Shown piece after piece: positions 11,188 through 23,189 of a stretch of 64,000 bases of DNA. The notes under the pieces are model-generated. The model ran no database searches and had not been told where the DNA came from. It saw only the letters and a list, made by a program, of their open reading frames with translations. A program made the translations under genes and the position numbers. The stretch comes from Sisyra terminalis. Lineage: Eukaryota > Arthropoda > Insecta > Neuroptera > Sisyridae. The stretch spans positions 25,544,001 through 25,608,000 of the forward strand of contig OY292278.1 in NCBI GenBank assembly GCA_958496175.1. Reading direction: 5' to 3'. Each line of letters begins with the position of its first letter. Positions within the stretch are counted from its first letter, which is position 1.

Positions 11188-14100
11188 ATGTTGCATCGAG
11201 CAATCGCCCACGTGCTTGAACTTTCAAAAAATGCGTCGAACAAAACGAATTTTTCGATTTTATCGACGAATATTGCAGAATCGAATTTTAGTTCTCTCGA
11301 ATGGTTACTAGGCGAAGCTCCATGTTTTCCCGTAAATAGTAATCGAATTACAATAATGAAAAGTCCAGAAGACTTTTATAACACTTTGGTTGAAAAAAGC
11401 AAAAGTGCCACGCAACGAATTACATTCGCTAGCTTATATTTGGGAACGGGAAATTTAGAAAAGAATCTTTTGAAGACTATCGGAAATAATAAAAGTCTTG
11501 CCAACGGTGATTTAAAAGTAAACATTTTATTGGACTTTTCGAGAGGTTCGCGAGGAGAAATTAATTCACGAACGCTAATTTTGCCCCTGATACAAAAACA
11601 TAAAAATTTGGTTCAGCTATCATTGTACCATACACCATCACTGCGAGGGATCTATAAGACCCTTTTACCACAACGATGGAACGAATTGATCGGGCTTCAG
11701 CATATGAAACTATATATTTTTGACGACAGTTTGATTATTAGCGGTGCTAATTTGTCCAACGACTATTTTACCAATCGACAAGATCGATATTTCATAATCG
11801 AGGATAAAGGACTTGCCGATTTTTACGATCGATTCGTTGCTTGTGTGCAAGAATTTAGTTTGGTGGTTGACGAAAAAAATAACGTTAGCAAATCAAAGTC
11901 CTCCCAATTGCCGTACGAGGGAAGTCGAGAAAAATTTGTCAATGAGGCTAAAGAAAAAGTTACTTCATTCCTTCAATCATATAAAAAACAGCGACTAAAC
12001 GATTTCACCTCTGGTAATTTTCTTTTTGAACTGAAGTATTGGGCTTAAGTCCCTTTTAGAACAGTCAAATCTGGTATCGTTGCATTTTCTATTTTGTTTT
12101 TAATTCTTTTCGCGATTTTTTTTTGTTTATTCAATTCTAATATGATGTAATTGTATCTTTTGTGGCTAAATTTTCACTATGGACCAATTTATTCGCGAAT
12201 TAAATTAAATAAGTCGTTGCAACTTTGCCTGATGCAACATTGCTAGATTTGACTGTTCTAAAAGAGACTTAAGTCAAATGTCGTTACCTAAATGAGTGCT
12301 TCTCAGACTTTTTCATACCACGATTCTAAATCAGAAAAAAAATCCAAGGCTCCCCTCCTCAAAAATTTTAGGGCTCAAATCCCTTTTAGGTCGGTCAAAG
12401 CTGGCCACGTTGCATTTTCTACTTTGTTTTTTATTCTTTTCGCAACTTTTTTTAATTCAATTCTAATATGGTATACTTTTCTCTTTTGTGGTAATTTTCA
12501 TTATGGACTGATTTATTTACGAATTAAATTAAAAACAAAGTAAAAAATGTAACGTTGCCAGATATTGATGTCACCCAATTCATAAGTTTTCTTCTTAGAA
12601 CCCTTTTATTACAACTCAACGACTTTAGTGTCTCCGGTAATTTGTTATAAAATTAGTGGCTATATAGTATGTATTCTTATAAGCTATACTTTTATTACTC
12701 TTTTGTAGGCATAAGGGTTTCCTTGATTTGGAGTAAATCCTTGATTTACTTTTGTAATTATCCTTACAGGCATTATAATAATAACATTGGACTTTACAAT
12801 AAATGCATCTCATATTCCTACTATCGGCTTACCTTCCCTTTTTCCATTTAAAACTTCAATTAATTTATTTCGCATTCTCATTAACACCTTTGTTACATTT
12901 TGAAAGCATCCACCCCAAGTAATTATACTCTAATTTACACAGCTACCGTAAAGAATATTATAGGTACATTTCTATTAAGAATAATCTGTTAATTAAAAAA
13001 AATGTTAATTAAATCTGTTTGTATGATTGTTCCTCTGATCACATTTTTTTAATAATACTAAAATATTTCCTGGGTCCCCAGTAGGAGCTCTAAGGCCTCC
13101 TAGATGCTCTCGCCCCCTAGTTTGAGAAGCACTGACCTAAATCATAATCTACCTTTGAAATCGAGAATTTCAAATTTTTCGTTATCACCTCAAAATGGAG
13201 TATTTTATTTATCACTTAATTAACACTTAATTATTTTTAACAATTTTTAAAATGATAAATTTATTAGCACTATTTATCTTCATTAAAACGAAATTTCATT
13301 TATTTATGTACACATATTCATATTCAGCACTATACCTTATACTTATTTACGTTAAGCTGCAAGCACCATACAATGTTGATAATATTTATATACTGATAAC
13401 CATATTCATAATATTTGGAAGAAACACTTAAATGCGGCTTGTCTTATGAGCCACGATAAATTTGGCTCCTCCATGTACCCGACCTAAGCCGAAGACCTCA
13501 AAAGTTCTTCCGAGTATACCTCAGAACCATTTCGCTTCTATTTTCTACCAATGTTTTAATCATTCTTGTTTTTAGATACAATGATTTTTCCTTTGGTTGA
13601 AATGGGTCAATTAAACATCCACAACGATAGCATAATAACTAAAAAATTTTTCTCAACAACTGTTCCAAATTCAACCATCTATTTAGCGACGGGCTATTTT
13701 AATTTAACGCAAGATTACATGAAAACTTTGATCGAAAAATGTGCAGCCAACTGTAAAGTGTTAATGGCTCATCCTGATGTAATATTTTTTCTCATTTTTT
13801 TAAAAATTTATCTCACAACGTTTTTACTTTTTGTTTAGGCCAATGGATTCAAAGGTGCGAAATTTCCAGCGGGTGGAATTCCTGCCGCTTACACCCTATT
13901 GGCAAGAAAGTTTCAAAAGAGCTTCAAATCAAAAAAAGATAATATACAATTGTTTGAGTTTTTCAAACCAGGTTGGACTTACCACGCCAAGGGTTTGTGG
14001 TATTGTTTGCCTGATTTTTCATATCCGATATTAACGTTTATTGGATCGCCCAATTTTGGGGCAAGATCGGTGAAACGAGATTTGGAAACGCAAATTATAA

Positions 14101-14243
14101 TTTTAACAAAAAATGTTGATTTAAGTAAAAAGTTACATGATGAGTGTATGGGACTTTATAAGTATTCGTTAGATGCCGAAACTAGTCGTTCTGTACCTTA
14201 TTGGGTACATACTGTTGTGTATTTTTTTAAGAATTTCTTTTAA
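11188..14243 (+). CDS. PGS1: CDP-diacylglycerol-glycerol-3-phosphate 3-phosphatidyltransferase (mitochondrial)
   Basis: Three exons (11188-12013, 13576-13778, 13839-14243) encode 477 residues with exact phases. The enzyme joins CDP-diacylglycerol and glycerol-3-phosphate to phosphatidylglycerophosphate, the committed step to cardiolipin in mitochondria. It is a phospholipase D superfamily member. The first HKD motif is H172-M-K174...D179 in QHMKLYIFDD, followed by SGANLSNDYFTNRQDRY. The second is H392-A-K394 in HAKGLW, followed by GSPNFGARSVKRDLETQ. As in the human protein, the second motif lacks the usual aspartate. The C-terminus FKNFF resembles the human IKNFF. The N-terminus MLHRAIAHVLELSKNA could be a targeting peptide, but it is shorter than in human (556 residues). 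Intron 1 (1.56 kb) holds two MITE-1 copies and a hAT element. Intron 2 is 60 nt. Confidence 0.95.
12045..12272. mobile_element. TIR element MITE-1, copy C
   Basis: Best-preserved pair of ends in the family: TTAAGTCCCTTTTAGAACAG at the left and its complement CTGTTCTAAAAGAGACTTAA at the right, about 228 bp in all. TTAA stands at both outer edges and may be the target duplication. It starts 32 bp inside PGS1 intron 1. Confidence 0.85.
12286..13142. mobile_element. hAT-type non-autonomous element with perfect 8-bp TSD (PGS1 intron 1)
   Basis: The duplication ACCTAAAT occurs at 12286-12293 and again at 13135-13142. Between them lies an 841-bp element with short inverted ends, GAGTGCTTCTCAGACT at the left and, complemented, CAGTGCTTCTCAAACT at the right. 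An 8-bp TSD and CAGTG-type ends are typical of the hAT superfamily. No transposase frame remains. It contains MITE-1 copy D. The clean TSD suggests a fairly recent insertion, although the first base of the left end has changed from C to G. Confidence 0.85.
12374..12576. mobile_element. TIR element MITE-1, copy D nested in hAT element
   Basis: The left end CAAATCCCTTTTAGGTCGGT and right end AACGTTGCCAGATATTGATG mark a degraded MITE-1 copy about 80 bp inside the hAT element. Either it inserted there, or the hAT family carries it as part of its body. Confidence 0.7.
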
Positions 14244-15195
14244 CTGTTAGATATGTACAAATATTATTTATAAATGTTATTTTTTTGAAAATATAAAAAT
14301 ATATTAAATAATTTAAAATATATTTTTGACATTATCCTACAAAATTAAACAATATAAAAGAACCTTGCCGGATTAAAGCGTCATTACATTTTTCTTGCTA
14401 CCTGATTCGTTATAAGTTTACGAAATGGTGTAGGTAACTCTTTTATCTTTATAGTGTTTACATATAAAATCCTTATGTACACCGGACCTATTCTACTGAA
14501 ATTTTCTGTGTTTATTTAACTGGGTTCCTGGATAGTTTAGACTCACAATGGATCGTATAGGTGCAAAAAGTAAAAACAGGTGACAAATTTTATCGGATCA
14601 ATTGAAATTTCAAATTTAATAATCAAAAGACCATTAAACGAAATTATAGTCTATAAATTTTGTAGTTTAATTAATGTAATATAATTTCAAGTAAACTACA
14701 TGTATAAATTTAAACAAAGTTTAAATATATTTTATTTATGACATATTTCTCAGATACGTATTTCAATTGCCAAGAAAGCTTCATTAGTAGTCGTCATGTA
14801 GTATTAGTTCTCTTCGTAACTTCTATGTGATGAGCCACATATCTCAATCGAAATACGTATTTGGTCAATATGCCATACATACATTTTGTTTGAACTTTTG
14901 TTCAAATTTAAGTTTTTAGTTTACTTTTGTAAATTATATTACATAAATTAAAGTACAATATATTTTATATATTGTTTAAACTGTTTAAAGTCGGCGGAAA
15001 AATCTAATTTGATTTCATTTACGTTAGGTCTTTTAAAAAATTATTTAACATTGGATAATTGTCTATATTTCATAAAATTAACAATAAAATATTTTTTAAT
15101 GTCATTACGTTATCACACGTATAAAAATATAACACTTTATTAACTTAAAATAAATGACTTTGATTAAACTATAGTAAATGACGATAACATTTCAA
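14244..15195. repeat. PGS1-Hr96 intergenic region with long inverted repeat
   Basis: Between the convergent stops of PGS1 and Hr96, the segment 14650-14992 is a large imperfect inverted repeat. The left arm (TTTAATTAATGTAATATAAT onward) pairs with the right arm near 14925-14960. The central 120 bp again begins and ends with ACGTATTTC/GAAATACGT. A conserved core at 14745-14870 has a diverged homologue, in opposite orientation, at 19262-19355. The Hr96 poly(A) signal AATAAA lies at 15141-15136 on the minus strand. The remainder is AT-rich with nothing recognisable. Confidence 0.65.
15136..15141 (-). terminator. Hr96 poly(A) signal
   Basis: AATAAA on the minus strand, 55 nt after the Hr96 stop codon, in an AT-rich context. 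Position and strand fit, but no cleavage site can be confirmed. Confidence 0.55.
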
Positions 15196-18100
15196 CTAAT
15201 GCGGCTTCAAATCAAACAATTCGATCAATAACGGTTCTACATCGGAAGGATTTACGTCTAAATAAACACCAATCACTTCTCCGTTTAATTTATGAAGTTC
15301 CGAAATTTTTTGAATCAACTTCAAAAATGTAGATTTGGCTTCACAACCCTGGTAAATTGATTCTAAATATCTGCGTAACAGATAGTAATACGAGTTCTGC
15401 AAATAAAAAAATATTTATAGTTTTTTAAGAAAAATTTCATATTCGTTATGTTACCTGTTCTAGTTTAATAACGTCTTGATGAATGACTCTTGGTCGATCT
15501 GGGGTGAACAAAGTGATGGCACATAGTATTAAAATAATGTTTTCATCCATTCTCCATCGTGGATCGAAAGTTTTAATGAATCTTTCATGTTCTTGGTAAA
15601 TATTTCCTTTGGCTTGTTTCAAAACGTCGACTTTGATTCGACTGAATGTTTCTTGACTGTGTGGAATCTAAAAATAAAAAAAATAAGCAAATACTCTCGA
15701 GGGATCGTTGGGGTGAAAGAGTCGAACCTTCCACGAATCTTTGGAGGAATCATAGCTAAGAACGCTACGTAAAATCATCATTTCTGTACAACCACCTTTG
15801 AGTAGAGCGACTTGGTCTTCTTGGCACATGTTTTTAAAAGCATTTATTTTCTTGGCCATCTTAATCAATCGTCGAATGGCGATTGCTGTTAAATTGATTA
15901 TGTCTAAAAGCACGGGTCCATTGGCGTTACTTGTTGGAGCGACCTAAAAATATACTAATTTCTTAATTTGGAGTTTCAGCTTTTATTACTATTTTAAATT
16001 TAATAGTGTGGCCAATACGATTATTTGGAGTTGTAAGTTCATAAAAACAGAAGGAAAGAGATCTGAATTGTCAGATCAGAAGAAAAATATAGTAAAATAA
16101 CAGTAAGGAAACACGCGGAGTTGTAAATGAAGAATTATCTACAATGACGTCCAGGTTTTGTTTTTATTGTTGAAATAACTCTAATCTTTTCAAAACTATA
16201 TTATGGGAGAAGCAACTAATTTTTTTAAGATGTTATGGATATCTGTAAAAATGTACTCTTGAGTGAAGCTATTCATTTTTATTGTTACTGCAAACGGTAT
16301 TAAATTTTAGAACATACGACTATATTTGAACTAGAAACCACTGAATTCTTGTTTATTACAAATGATGACGTCATATAGCGTGATTGAGAAACATCTTCCG
16401 ATGTTGTGAAGCAGTAGTTGACGATCTATCAGTTAGGGTTAATTTGGGGTTAATCAAGATTAATAAATCATTTAGGTTGCCTGTGTATCAATTTTAATAT
16501 ATTAATCAATGAAATTTAAAAATTGGAAATGACGTCATAAGGAGATTAACTAAAAATCATTTTCATAATTTGTATAATAGGTTTATATTTTAAGGGTCAC
16601 TTGGTAACACTAAACTGTGTAGAATGTGAGATAATAGAGTAATTTAGAGTAAATTTAAAACTTTTTCTTACTAAATATTACGTAATGTCGCCACTATATG
16701 ACGTCATTATCATTACTCTTATATGCAGCTGACAATTGGCTTTGAACAGTCCATATCTATGTAGGCTTTCAATAAGATTTCATCAAAATCTTGGAGTGCA
16801 AGTAAATTTAAATTTAACTGAATTTCATTGCAAAAATAGTAATAATTTGGTAACATATTTAACACGGGTAAAACATATAAGAAATATAAATCATAACAAT
16901 TGCATTTTTTTACTCCTACGGCATTTAGGGTAACTTAATACATTGATCTTGCAAGAACTTAAATAAACATTTCGATTGTTAAAAATAAAGCCTTGAAATT
17001 TCAAGAATAATTGAACTTTGAAATTAAAAATAAAACAGCAAATTTGACTCTTATATTGTTGGGTTCGTAAAAATTATCTGCAATAAAGATTAAGTAAAGT
17101 AAGTTTTCTCTTTGTCTTGAAAAGTGAAATGCACTATTGTTCTTTGTTCATTTTGATATATTGAAGCATTCGATAAGATAAAAATTATTCGATTTTTTCA
17201 GAAAGTTTCCAATTATTTCATAAATTGATATTGAAAAATAAAATCTTATATTAGACATTACTTGAATGTTTTCTTTACGACTTAAAATTAAAATGACCAA
17301 AAGAGTACAAATTTTTGAATACAAAAAGGTTCCTACTTCCCCTCTCGAAAAAATATATAAAAATATGTTTGTTGTATATAGCTTTGGGTAGATAGATTAC
17401 ATAAGGAAACCTTTGGTGCTTTAAAGTAAATAATATTTGCTTTTCTTTTACTTAATTAATGCTATACAATTACCTAAAATCAGAATTAAGATTGTATCTC
17501 TATCATTTTCCAAGGAAGAAAAAAAACAATTCAATTTTTCAATGAGATATAAATTAATTTTTGATTTATGTTCTTTTTAACGACGTCAATATCTGACATC
17601 GTTGCATTTTCTACTTAGCTTTTAATTTAATTCACGAATACATCGAGCCAAAATGAAAATTTAGAAACAAGAGAAAATTATACGATGTTAGTATTGAAAT
17701 ATCAAAAAAATCGCCAATAAAATTAAAAACAAAGTAGATAATGAAACGTTGGCAGATTTTGACATCATTAAAAGGTAGATGAGCCAAATTTTCTTTCACA
17801 ATTAGAGGAATTATTACTATTGCAATGATCTAATAACAATGAACGTACTCCATAAGCTCCATGTTAAATTTAATTAAATTGTTATTTCTTCTCAATTTGC
17901 CGAGTGTTCGTACCCCTTCCACAGCATATTTGTACAAAATATATTTTCTCCTCTTTAGGTCAGTGTATGGAGCAGAAAGCGCTGGTTTTAAAAAAAAGGA
18001 AGCTAGTGAAAGGCCCAGAAGGGCCGATGACATTAATTAGATATATTTTTGATAGATTTATAACCAGGTCCTCTAATAAACTCTAGTCGTATAATCTCAA

Positions 18101-20752
18101 TGTCTAATAGACTTTAGAACGACTATACATAATTGCTATCCGGCTAGCCTGTTCCTCTTCAATAAAAATGAAATTACCACACCTATAAAATAATAGACGA
18201 AAAGAACTACTACTTAAAAAAAAGTAGAAAACGCAACATTGCCAAATGTGACGGTTCTAAAAGGGACATTAACCGCATAATTTGTAACAATTAAGACGAA
18301 TGGTGGCGTCATTTCCCCAACAATGATATTTAAAATTTTTGTGACTTTTTACTCGTAACTGTTAAAATGTATTTAAAAAAGAAAATTCTAAAAATTGTCA
18401 ACATATTTTAGGAAAAGCCTACTGGTACCCGAGTGGTCTAGGTGATCGCTCCAAAACCAGTAGGTAGTGGTTTCGATCCTCTTATCATGCACATTTTCAA
18501 TATTTCTCGATAACAGATTTAATTAACTCTAGAGTCGCTTAAGAACCTTAGTAGTTATAAAGTGACGGTAAATAACAAAAAAGAAAAAAAAATTGGGACA
18601 TTAATTTTGTCTGAATTTACTTTTAGTATCCAAGCAATTTTCGGAAATCGCTTATTGCCTTACGAATATTACTTCAAAATTAGTCAAAATTATTTTGATA
18701 ATGTCCATTCTCAAAGGATATAGTCTTTGGAATATGCACGTTAAATATATTTTGGTAGTTAGAGTAACAGTAAATCTAAGGGTCGCAAAAATGTCAAACA
18801 TCATTGTTGAGGAAAAGACTTTTAAACTGGTTTTGCGAAATATGGAATACTAGCCGTGATATATTCACAGCCAACACTGACACAACAGCGAATGGCGAAA
18901 ATTGGCAATTGAATGGAATCGAAATGACAGTTGAAACAAATGACAACAATCAGTTAATAATTAGTTCAATTTTAAGACAATGATTATTAATGATAATATG
19001 ACAATATAATTTATATTTGATTTTTACTCAAATTTTTGTTTTTGTATCACTCACATGTATGTGTTTAATATATTCTTTGTTCTTTGTCTTTGCCAACATG
19101 TATACCTACATACAAATATACGTTTTCCTTCTTTCTTCCTTTCTCTCGTTTTGATAATTTATAGTAGGGATAGTAAAAAAATGAAATCGGGCGAGTTTCT
19201 ATTATTAGCTCAAGAGATATTGGATTTTTGCATAGGTAATAATAATTCTTATTATGAAATATGAAATAAGTGACTCATCAACACTTACGGAGATATCCAA
19301 TACTACTTAATGATCGCTGTTGAAGTTGCTTGGCAATCGAAATTCGTTTCTGGGTACTGTGTCGTAAACACATTTGTGTGAACATTGATTCAATATTTTT
19401 ATTTATAGTTTAAGGTAAATTATATTTTATATAATTTGTCTATAAAATATCTTTAAATATTGTTAATTTTCTCAAAATCTTCGAGAAAAAGTTTAATTTG
19501 AGGTATTCAGAAAGTTTGCTTACTCTTTACGAAGTATAAACTTAAGACTCGTTTGATTTTTTTATATTTTGAGAAATTGGATTACGATTTTGTTTCATGA
19601 AATTTATAATGTGATTTTTGTGAACTTTATTTTCCACCTCCAAATATCCTCTATTTACCTTAAACTGTCCATTTTCAGCTATATAAGTGAATTCATCGTC
19701 GACTGGTTGCAAAAGAGCTTTATGGGCAACTATTAGTTCATTTAATTTTGCTCTTTCAGCATCATTTAGTTCTCTTGAATTACCCGGATGAGTTGGAGCT
19801 AAAGAAGTATACGCTTCAAACTCAAGTTTGATTGCCTCGCAGAGGATGGATTCAATGGAATTTGGTTCGATTGGAATCCTGCAATGAACATTTTTTGATA
19901 AAGTAATCAAGTTTATGAGGATTAACATTACTACCGTTGAACGTCTTGAAGAACATCTCTTGTTACGTCGATTGAAGTTAGCCGGGTGTCTTCCATGTAA
20001 TGATGATGATTGTCTTGGTTGCGACATGGAGCATTGTTTCGGATCAATTCTGATAGGATTGGATCGTCACCTGTAGTCGAAGAGGGAATTACATTTGGAG
20101 TTGGATTGAGAATTGTTCGGATTTCCGAGAAAGTTTGATTGGTGGCTTCAGCGTTTTCAAACGAGTCGGAATCGTCAGAGTGGCAATTGTTGAATTTTCG
20201 GTAGTTTTCGGAATGCGGTGTTGTTGACTGCGGTGAATAGTTTTGGTCGATGTAAGCAGTGTCTGGAATTGATGCAGAGTCTTTGGAAGGTTCGTATTGA
20301 TTTGTACTGCTGGTGATGATGGATTGGTGCTGTTTGCGAGTAAATTCATCACTTGAGTCGTCACTATTGTCTTTACGAAGGCTTGGGGAGTTTGTATACT
20401 CAAGGGCGAATTCCTCGTTGCTGAGGCGTGGATACTTCTTCTTAGCACGATTCTGTTCGATTTTTTTCCGCTTTAAGACTTTGTCTTCTTCGGTCATGAT
20501 ATACTCTTTGCGCATTCCAATGGCAAAACACTTCTCGAGACGACATTTCTGACAAAAGCGGCGTTTGACAACGGTTATTTCGCAGTTGTTGTTGAATGGA
20601 CATCGGAACTCTTTGGTCGTAAGGGCGTTGCGACGAAAAAATGCCTTACAACTTTCGCACGTAATTGCATTGAAATTATACCCTAAAGCCCTGTCCCCAC
20701 ACACTCCACAGGTTTTTAAATTGTTCGTAGATTCTTTGTTTTCATTTGCCAT
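15196..20752 (-). CDS. Hr96: Nuclear hormone receptor HR96 (NR1J group)
   Basis: Five minus-strand exons (20752-19935, 19878-19659, 15943-15728, 15667-15455, 15396-15196) encode 555 residues; all phases close. The DNA-binding domain is in exon 1: zinc cysteines C15, C18, C32, C35 and C51, C57, C67, C70. The P-box is ESCKA, which marks the DHR96/DAF-12/NHR-8 group. A long Ser/Asn-rich hinge follows. The ligand-binding domain lies in exons 3-5, with the helix 3-5 signature INAFKNMCQEDQVALLKGG and an AF-2 helix in LLIELFDLK at the C-terminus. In Drosophila this receptor regulates xenobiotic response and triglyceride/cholesterol balance. The start context is GAAAATGG. Intron 2 (3.7 kb) carries SINE and MITE copies; intron 3 is 61 nt or less. 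If exon 2 is not spliced at 19658, reading stops at 19542, giving a protein without most of the ligand domain. Confidence 0.96.
17567..17781. mobile_element. TIR element MITE-1, copy E (Hr96 intron 2)
   Basis: Diverged copy: the left end contains CATCGTTGCATTTTCTACTT and the right end contains the complementary AAAGTAGATAATGAAACGTT. Outer ends are ATGTTCTTTTTAACG and TCATTAAAAGGTAGAT. About 215 bp. Confidence 0.7.
18219..18270. mobile_element. TIR element MITE-1, solo right end (copy F)
   Basis: Only the right arm is present: AAAGTAGAAAACGCAACATT then GACGGTTCTAAAAGGGACAT. No left arm is visible within the preceding 200 bp. Confidence 0.65.
18418..18577 (+). mobile_element. tRNA-derived SINE, copy S3 (Hr96 intron 2)
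   Basis: Full-length copy. The A-box region is CCGAGTGGTC and the B-box region is GGTTTCGATCC. The body ends GACGGTAAATAACAAAAAAG. It is antisense to Hr96. Confidence 0.8.
18849..18990 (+). repeat. Dispersed repeat R2, copy 1
   Basis: Contains ATATTCACAGCCAACACTGA, AAAATTGGCAATTGAATGG and GACAGTTGAAACAAATGACA. These blocks recur in order at 25079 (partial) and, inverted, at 39654 and 48341. Unit length is about 150 bp. No coding capacity or TIR is visible; it could be a second SINE or a MITE. Confidence 0.7.
19262..19355 (+). repeat. Conserved repeat core, copy related to 14745-14870
   Basis: Shares in order GTGACTCATCA, AATACTAC, TGAAGTTGCTTGGCAATCGA and ATTCGTTTCTGG with the reverse complement of 14745-14870. 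The family is unknown to me. It lies in Hr96 intron 2, about 190 bp downstream of the in-frame stop that follows exon 2. Confidence 0.55.
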
Positions 20753-22748
20753 TTTCTTGCGTTTCTAAGCCCAATTTGCAATATCCGTAAGCCAAATTAC
20801 AAAATGATAAGGCCAATCAACTCAAGCTAATCAAAAATGATAAATTTGATAAATTTAATCCATCAACAGATTAATTTTCCTACACCCGATTACAATCAAC
20901 TAATCATTGAGCTGAAAACTACTTTAGACAACCTGTTATGAAGTCTTCACCACTTTGTAAATTAATTTACATTTTAATAATCGTAAAAACTGATTATTTT
21001 AGTTCCTACTACGAAAACGATTCAATATCTTCACAAAAATACTTCATGTTTCACTTTTGATAAAAAAGATTGATAAGAATATCACATATTTTTTGCTTTA
21101 AAAATAATATTTTGCTTATTACTGGTTTTTTAATATCTTTGTTGCTCCAATTTGTTTAGATTTATTTATTTCTGTTATTAATTTATAAAGAATTTGTTTT
21201 ATTGTGACATTAATCTATTTGTTCAATTAAAGTTGAGACGCAAACCAAAAATAATTTAAAATCGAACAACACAAATCGATAGTAAATCAAAAACAAATTA
21301 TATTTTAATCAAATAAAATTCATGAAATTTGCTAGACCTGCTGAACACGCTGGACACAATAAAATTGATGACATTTGACAGGAAAACATTTTGACGTTTG
21401 ACATTTCTTATGTTTCTTATGATCATAAGAATTCAGAACGCCATCTGTGGATTAATAAAAAAAGTATGCCCATAAACTTTTAAGACGAGATGGCTCTATA
21501 CTTTTAAGCGCGAAGTATGAATAAGTCATTTTTACTTTGTACTTTAAGGATGTTATCTAAGACTAAAGTACATAAAAATAGAAATTCGTGAATAATTACG
21601 TCTTATAGCATACCATGTGGAGAACAAATAGGTCGATACTTAAAAAACTGTATATAGTTTTAGAGAAAATCAGAAATTTCACCAAAAATAAGAAAAAACA
21701 AAAAATAGAAAATTTTTAACTTTTGGGACAGAACATGCCTTAATTTTAACTTTATAAAACAAAATATTATTGATGTAGATCCTCATAAGTTATGAATATA
21801 GAATTTTTTGATATGATTAAATCATAAATAAAATTTATTTCAATTAACACGTTTTTAAAGCAATTATAACTAAAAAATAAAATTAATAATTCAAAATTAT
21901 ATGAAATAATGAGAACGTGATAACACTATCGAATTTAAAGGTTGGTAGAGTTAGCAATTTTAGTATGTCTCTCTCACATAATGTAAGTGAGCATGCGTAA
22001 CATACTCAACATTTTGAAAATAAATTATTTGGCATATTTCATCATTTTCCACTTTATACTGTGTAGTCATGAGGATGACAAAGATAAATTATGGGTTTCA
22101 TTTTTATCTAATCAAATATACTAACACAGCTTGTATTATATACCAGACGTTTTAGCTGATGACAGCGTTGCCGCACTTTCTTATACAATTAATTTTTCAA
22201 GTAAAAACCACATTTTCGGTTTGTTTATATTTTGTTTCTTAAAAACTGTAAAGTGAATTCCAATAAACTTATGCAAAATTAGTTCCCTAAAGTTTAAACT
22301 ACATATTTTGAAAGTTTGGGATGCCTCGTAGCATTTTTTTGCTAATATAAATAAATTTAGTCAGTTTGATCACTGACTTTCCATAAGATTACCTGTAAAA
22401 TTATAATATTTCTAAATTGCAATAACTTTTTAACGACTCAGTGAATCGCTTTATCATTTTTACAGTAGCTTAAGCATTAAATAAGGAACATTCTCTTAAA
22501 TTTTTAGTTGTCTGGTAGCATTTTGACCTACCTTCATAACATCCTTAAGGATATTACGATATTTTTGTAATGCTTGCAAAATACTACATATGTTGTAAAT
22601 GCAGCACTGTACAATATAAATAGGGCATATGAGACAATTTCTCATAAATAATTTTGAATTTGAGATTGATACAGTGAATACAAGCTTGCACAGTCTTGTG
22701 GGCACAACCAATTAACAAGTAGTGGAAAATAACATGATGTGTTTTTAA

Positions 22749-22909
22749 TTGTTATTTACCATCGCTGTATAACTACTAAGATCTTTAGCAACTCTAGGGT
22801 ATATAAAAACCCGTAATCGAGAAATATCGAAAATTTGCTCCATACAAAGACCGAATCCAACACCTACTAGTTTTGGAGTGGTCACCTTGACCATTCGACC
22901 ACCAGTAGA
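22749..22909 (-). mobile_element. tRNA-derived SINE, copy S4
   Basis: Minus-strand full-length copy: head GTCTACTGGTGGTCGAATGG, B-box-like GGATTCGGTCTT, and a tail at the plus-strand left end GTTATTTACCATCG. Confidence 0.8.
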
Positions 22910-23189
22910 CTAACATGAACTTGTTGGTTAAAAAATTACCACATTTGAAAACTTACTGATTATTTCATCCTTAGAAACTACTAGCCAAGCCTGTACCCAT
23001 TTTTTTTCAATTAAAACCTTGAAAAGTTTGGTTGTGCTGCTTATCCGCAAATCAGCACCGTACTGCTTTTTGCCTAAACATCAAATCATTAGTCGAGTGA
23101 AGCGAACGAAGACTTGTTCCAATGTAAACTCTTATATCTCATTTGAAATTTTTAATAACCGACCGAATAGATCGTTCACTCGTGAAGAA

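Noticed and set aside
15668..15728. Hr96 exon 3 extended to a donor at AGA|GTATTT
   Set aside because: It would leave an intron of only 27 nt. The upstream donor AAG|GTTCGA (15727) gives a 60-nt intron and the expected DSWK-IPH junction.
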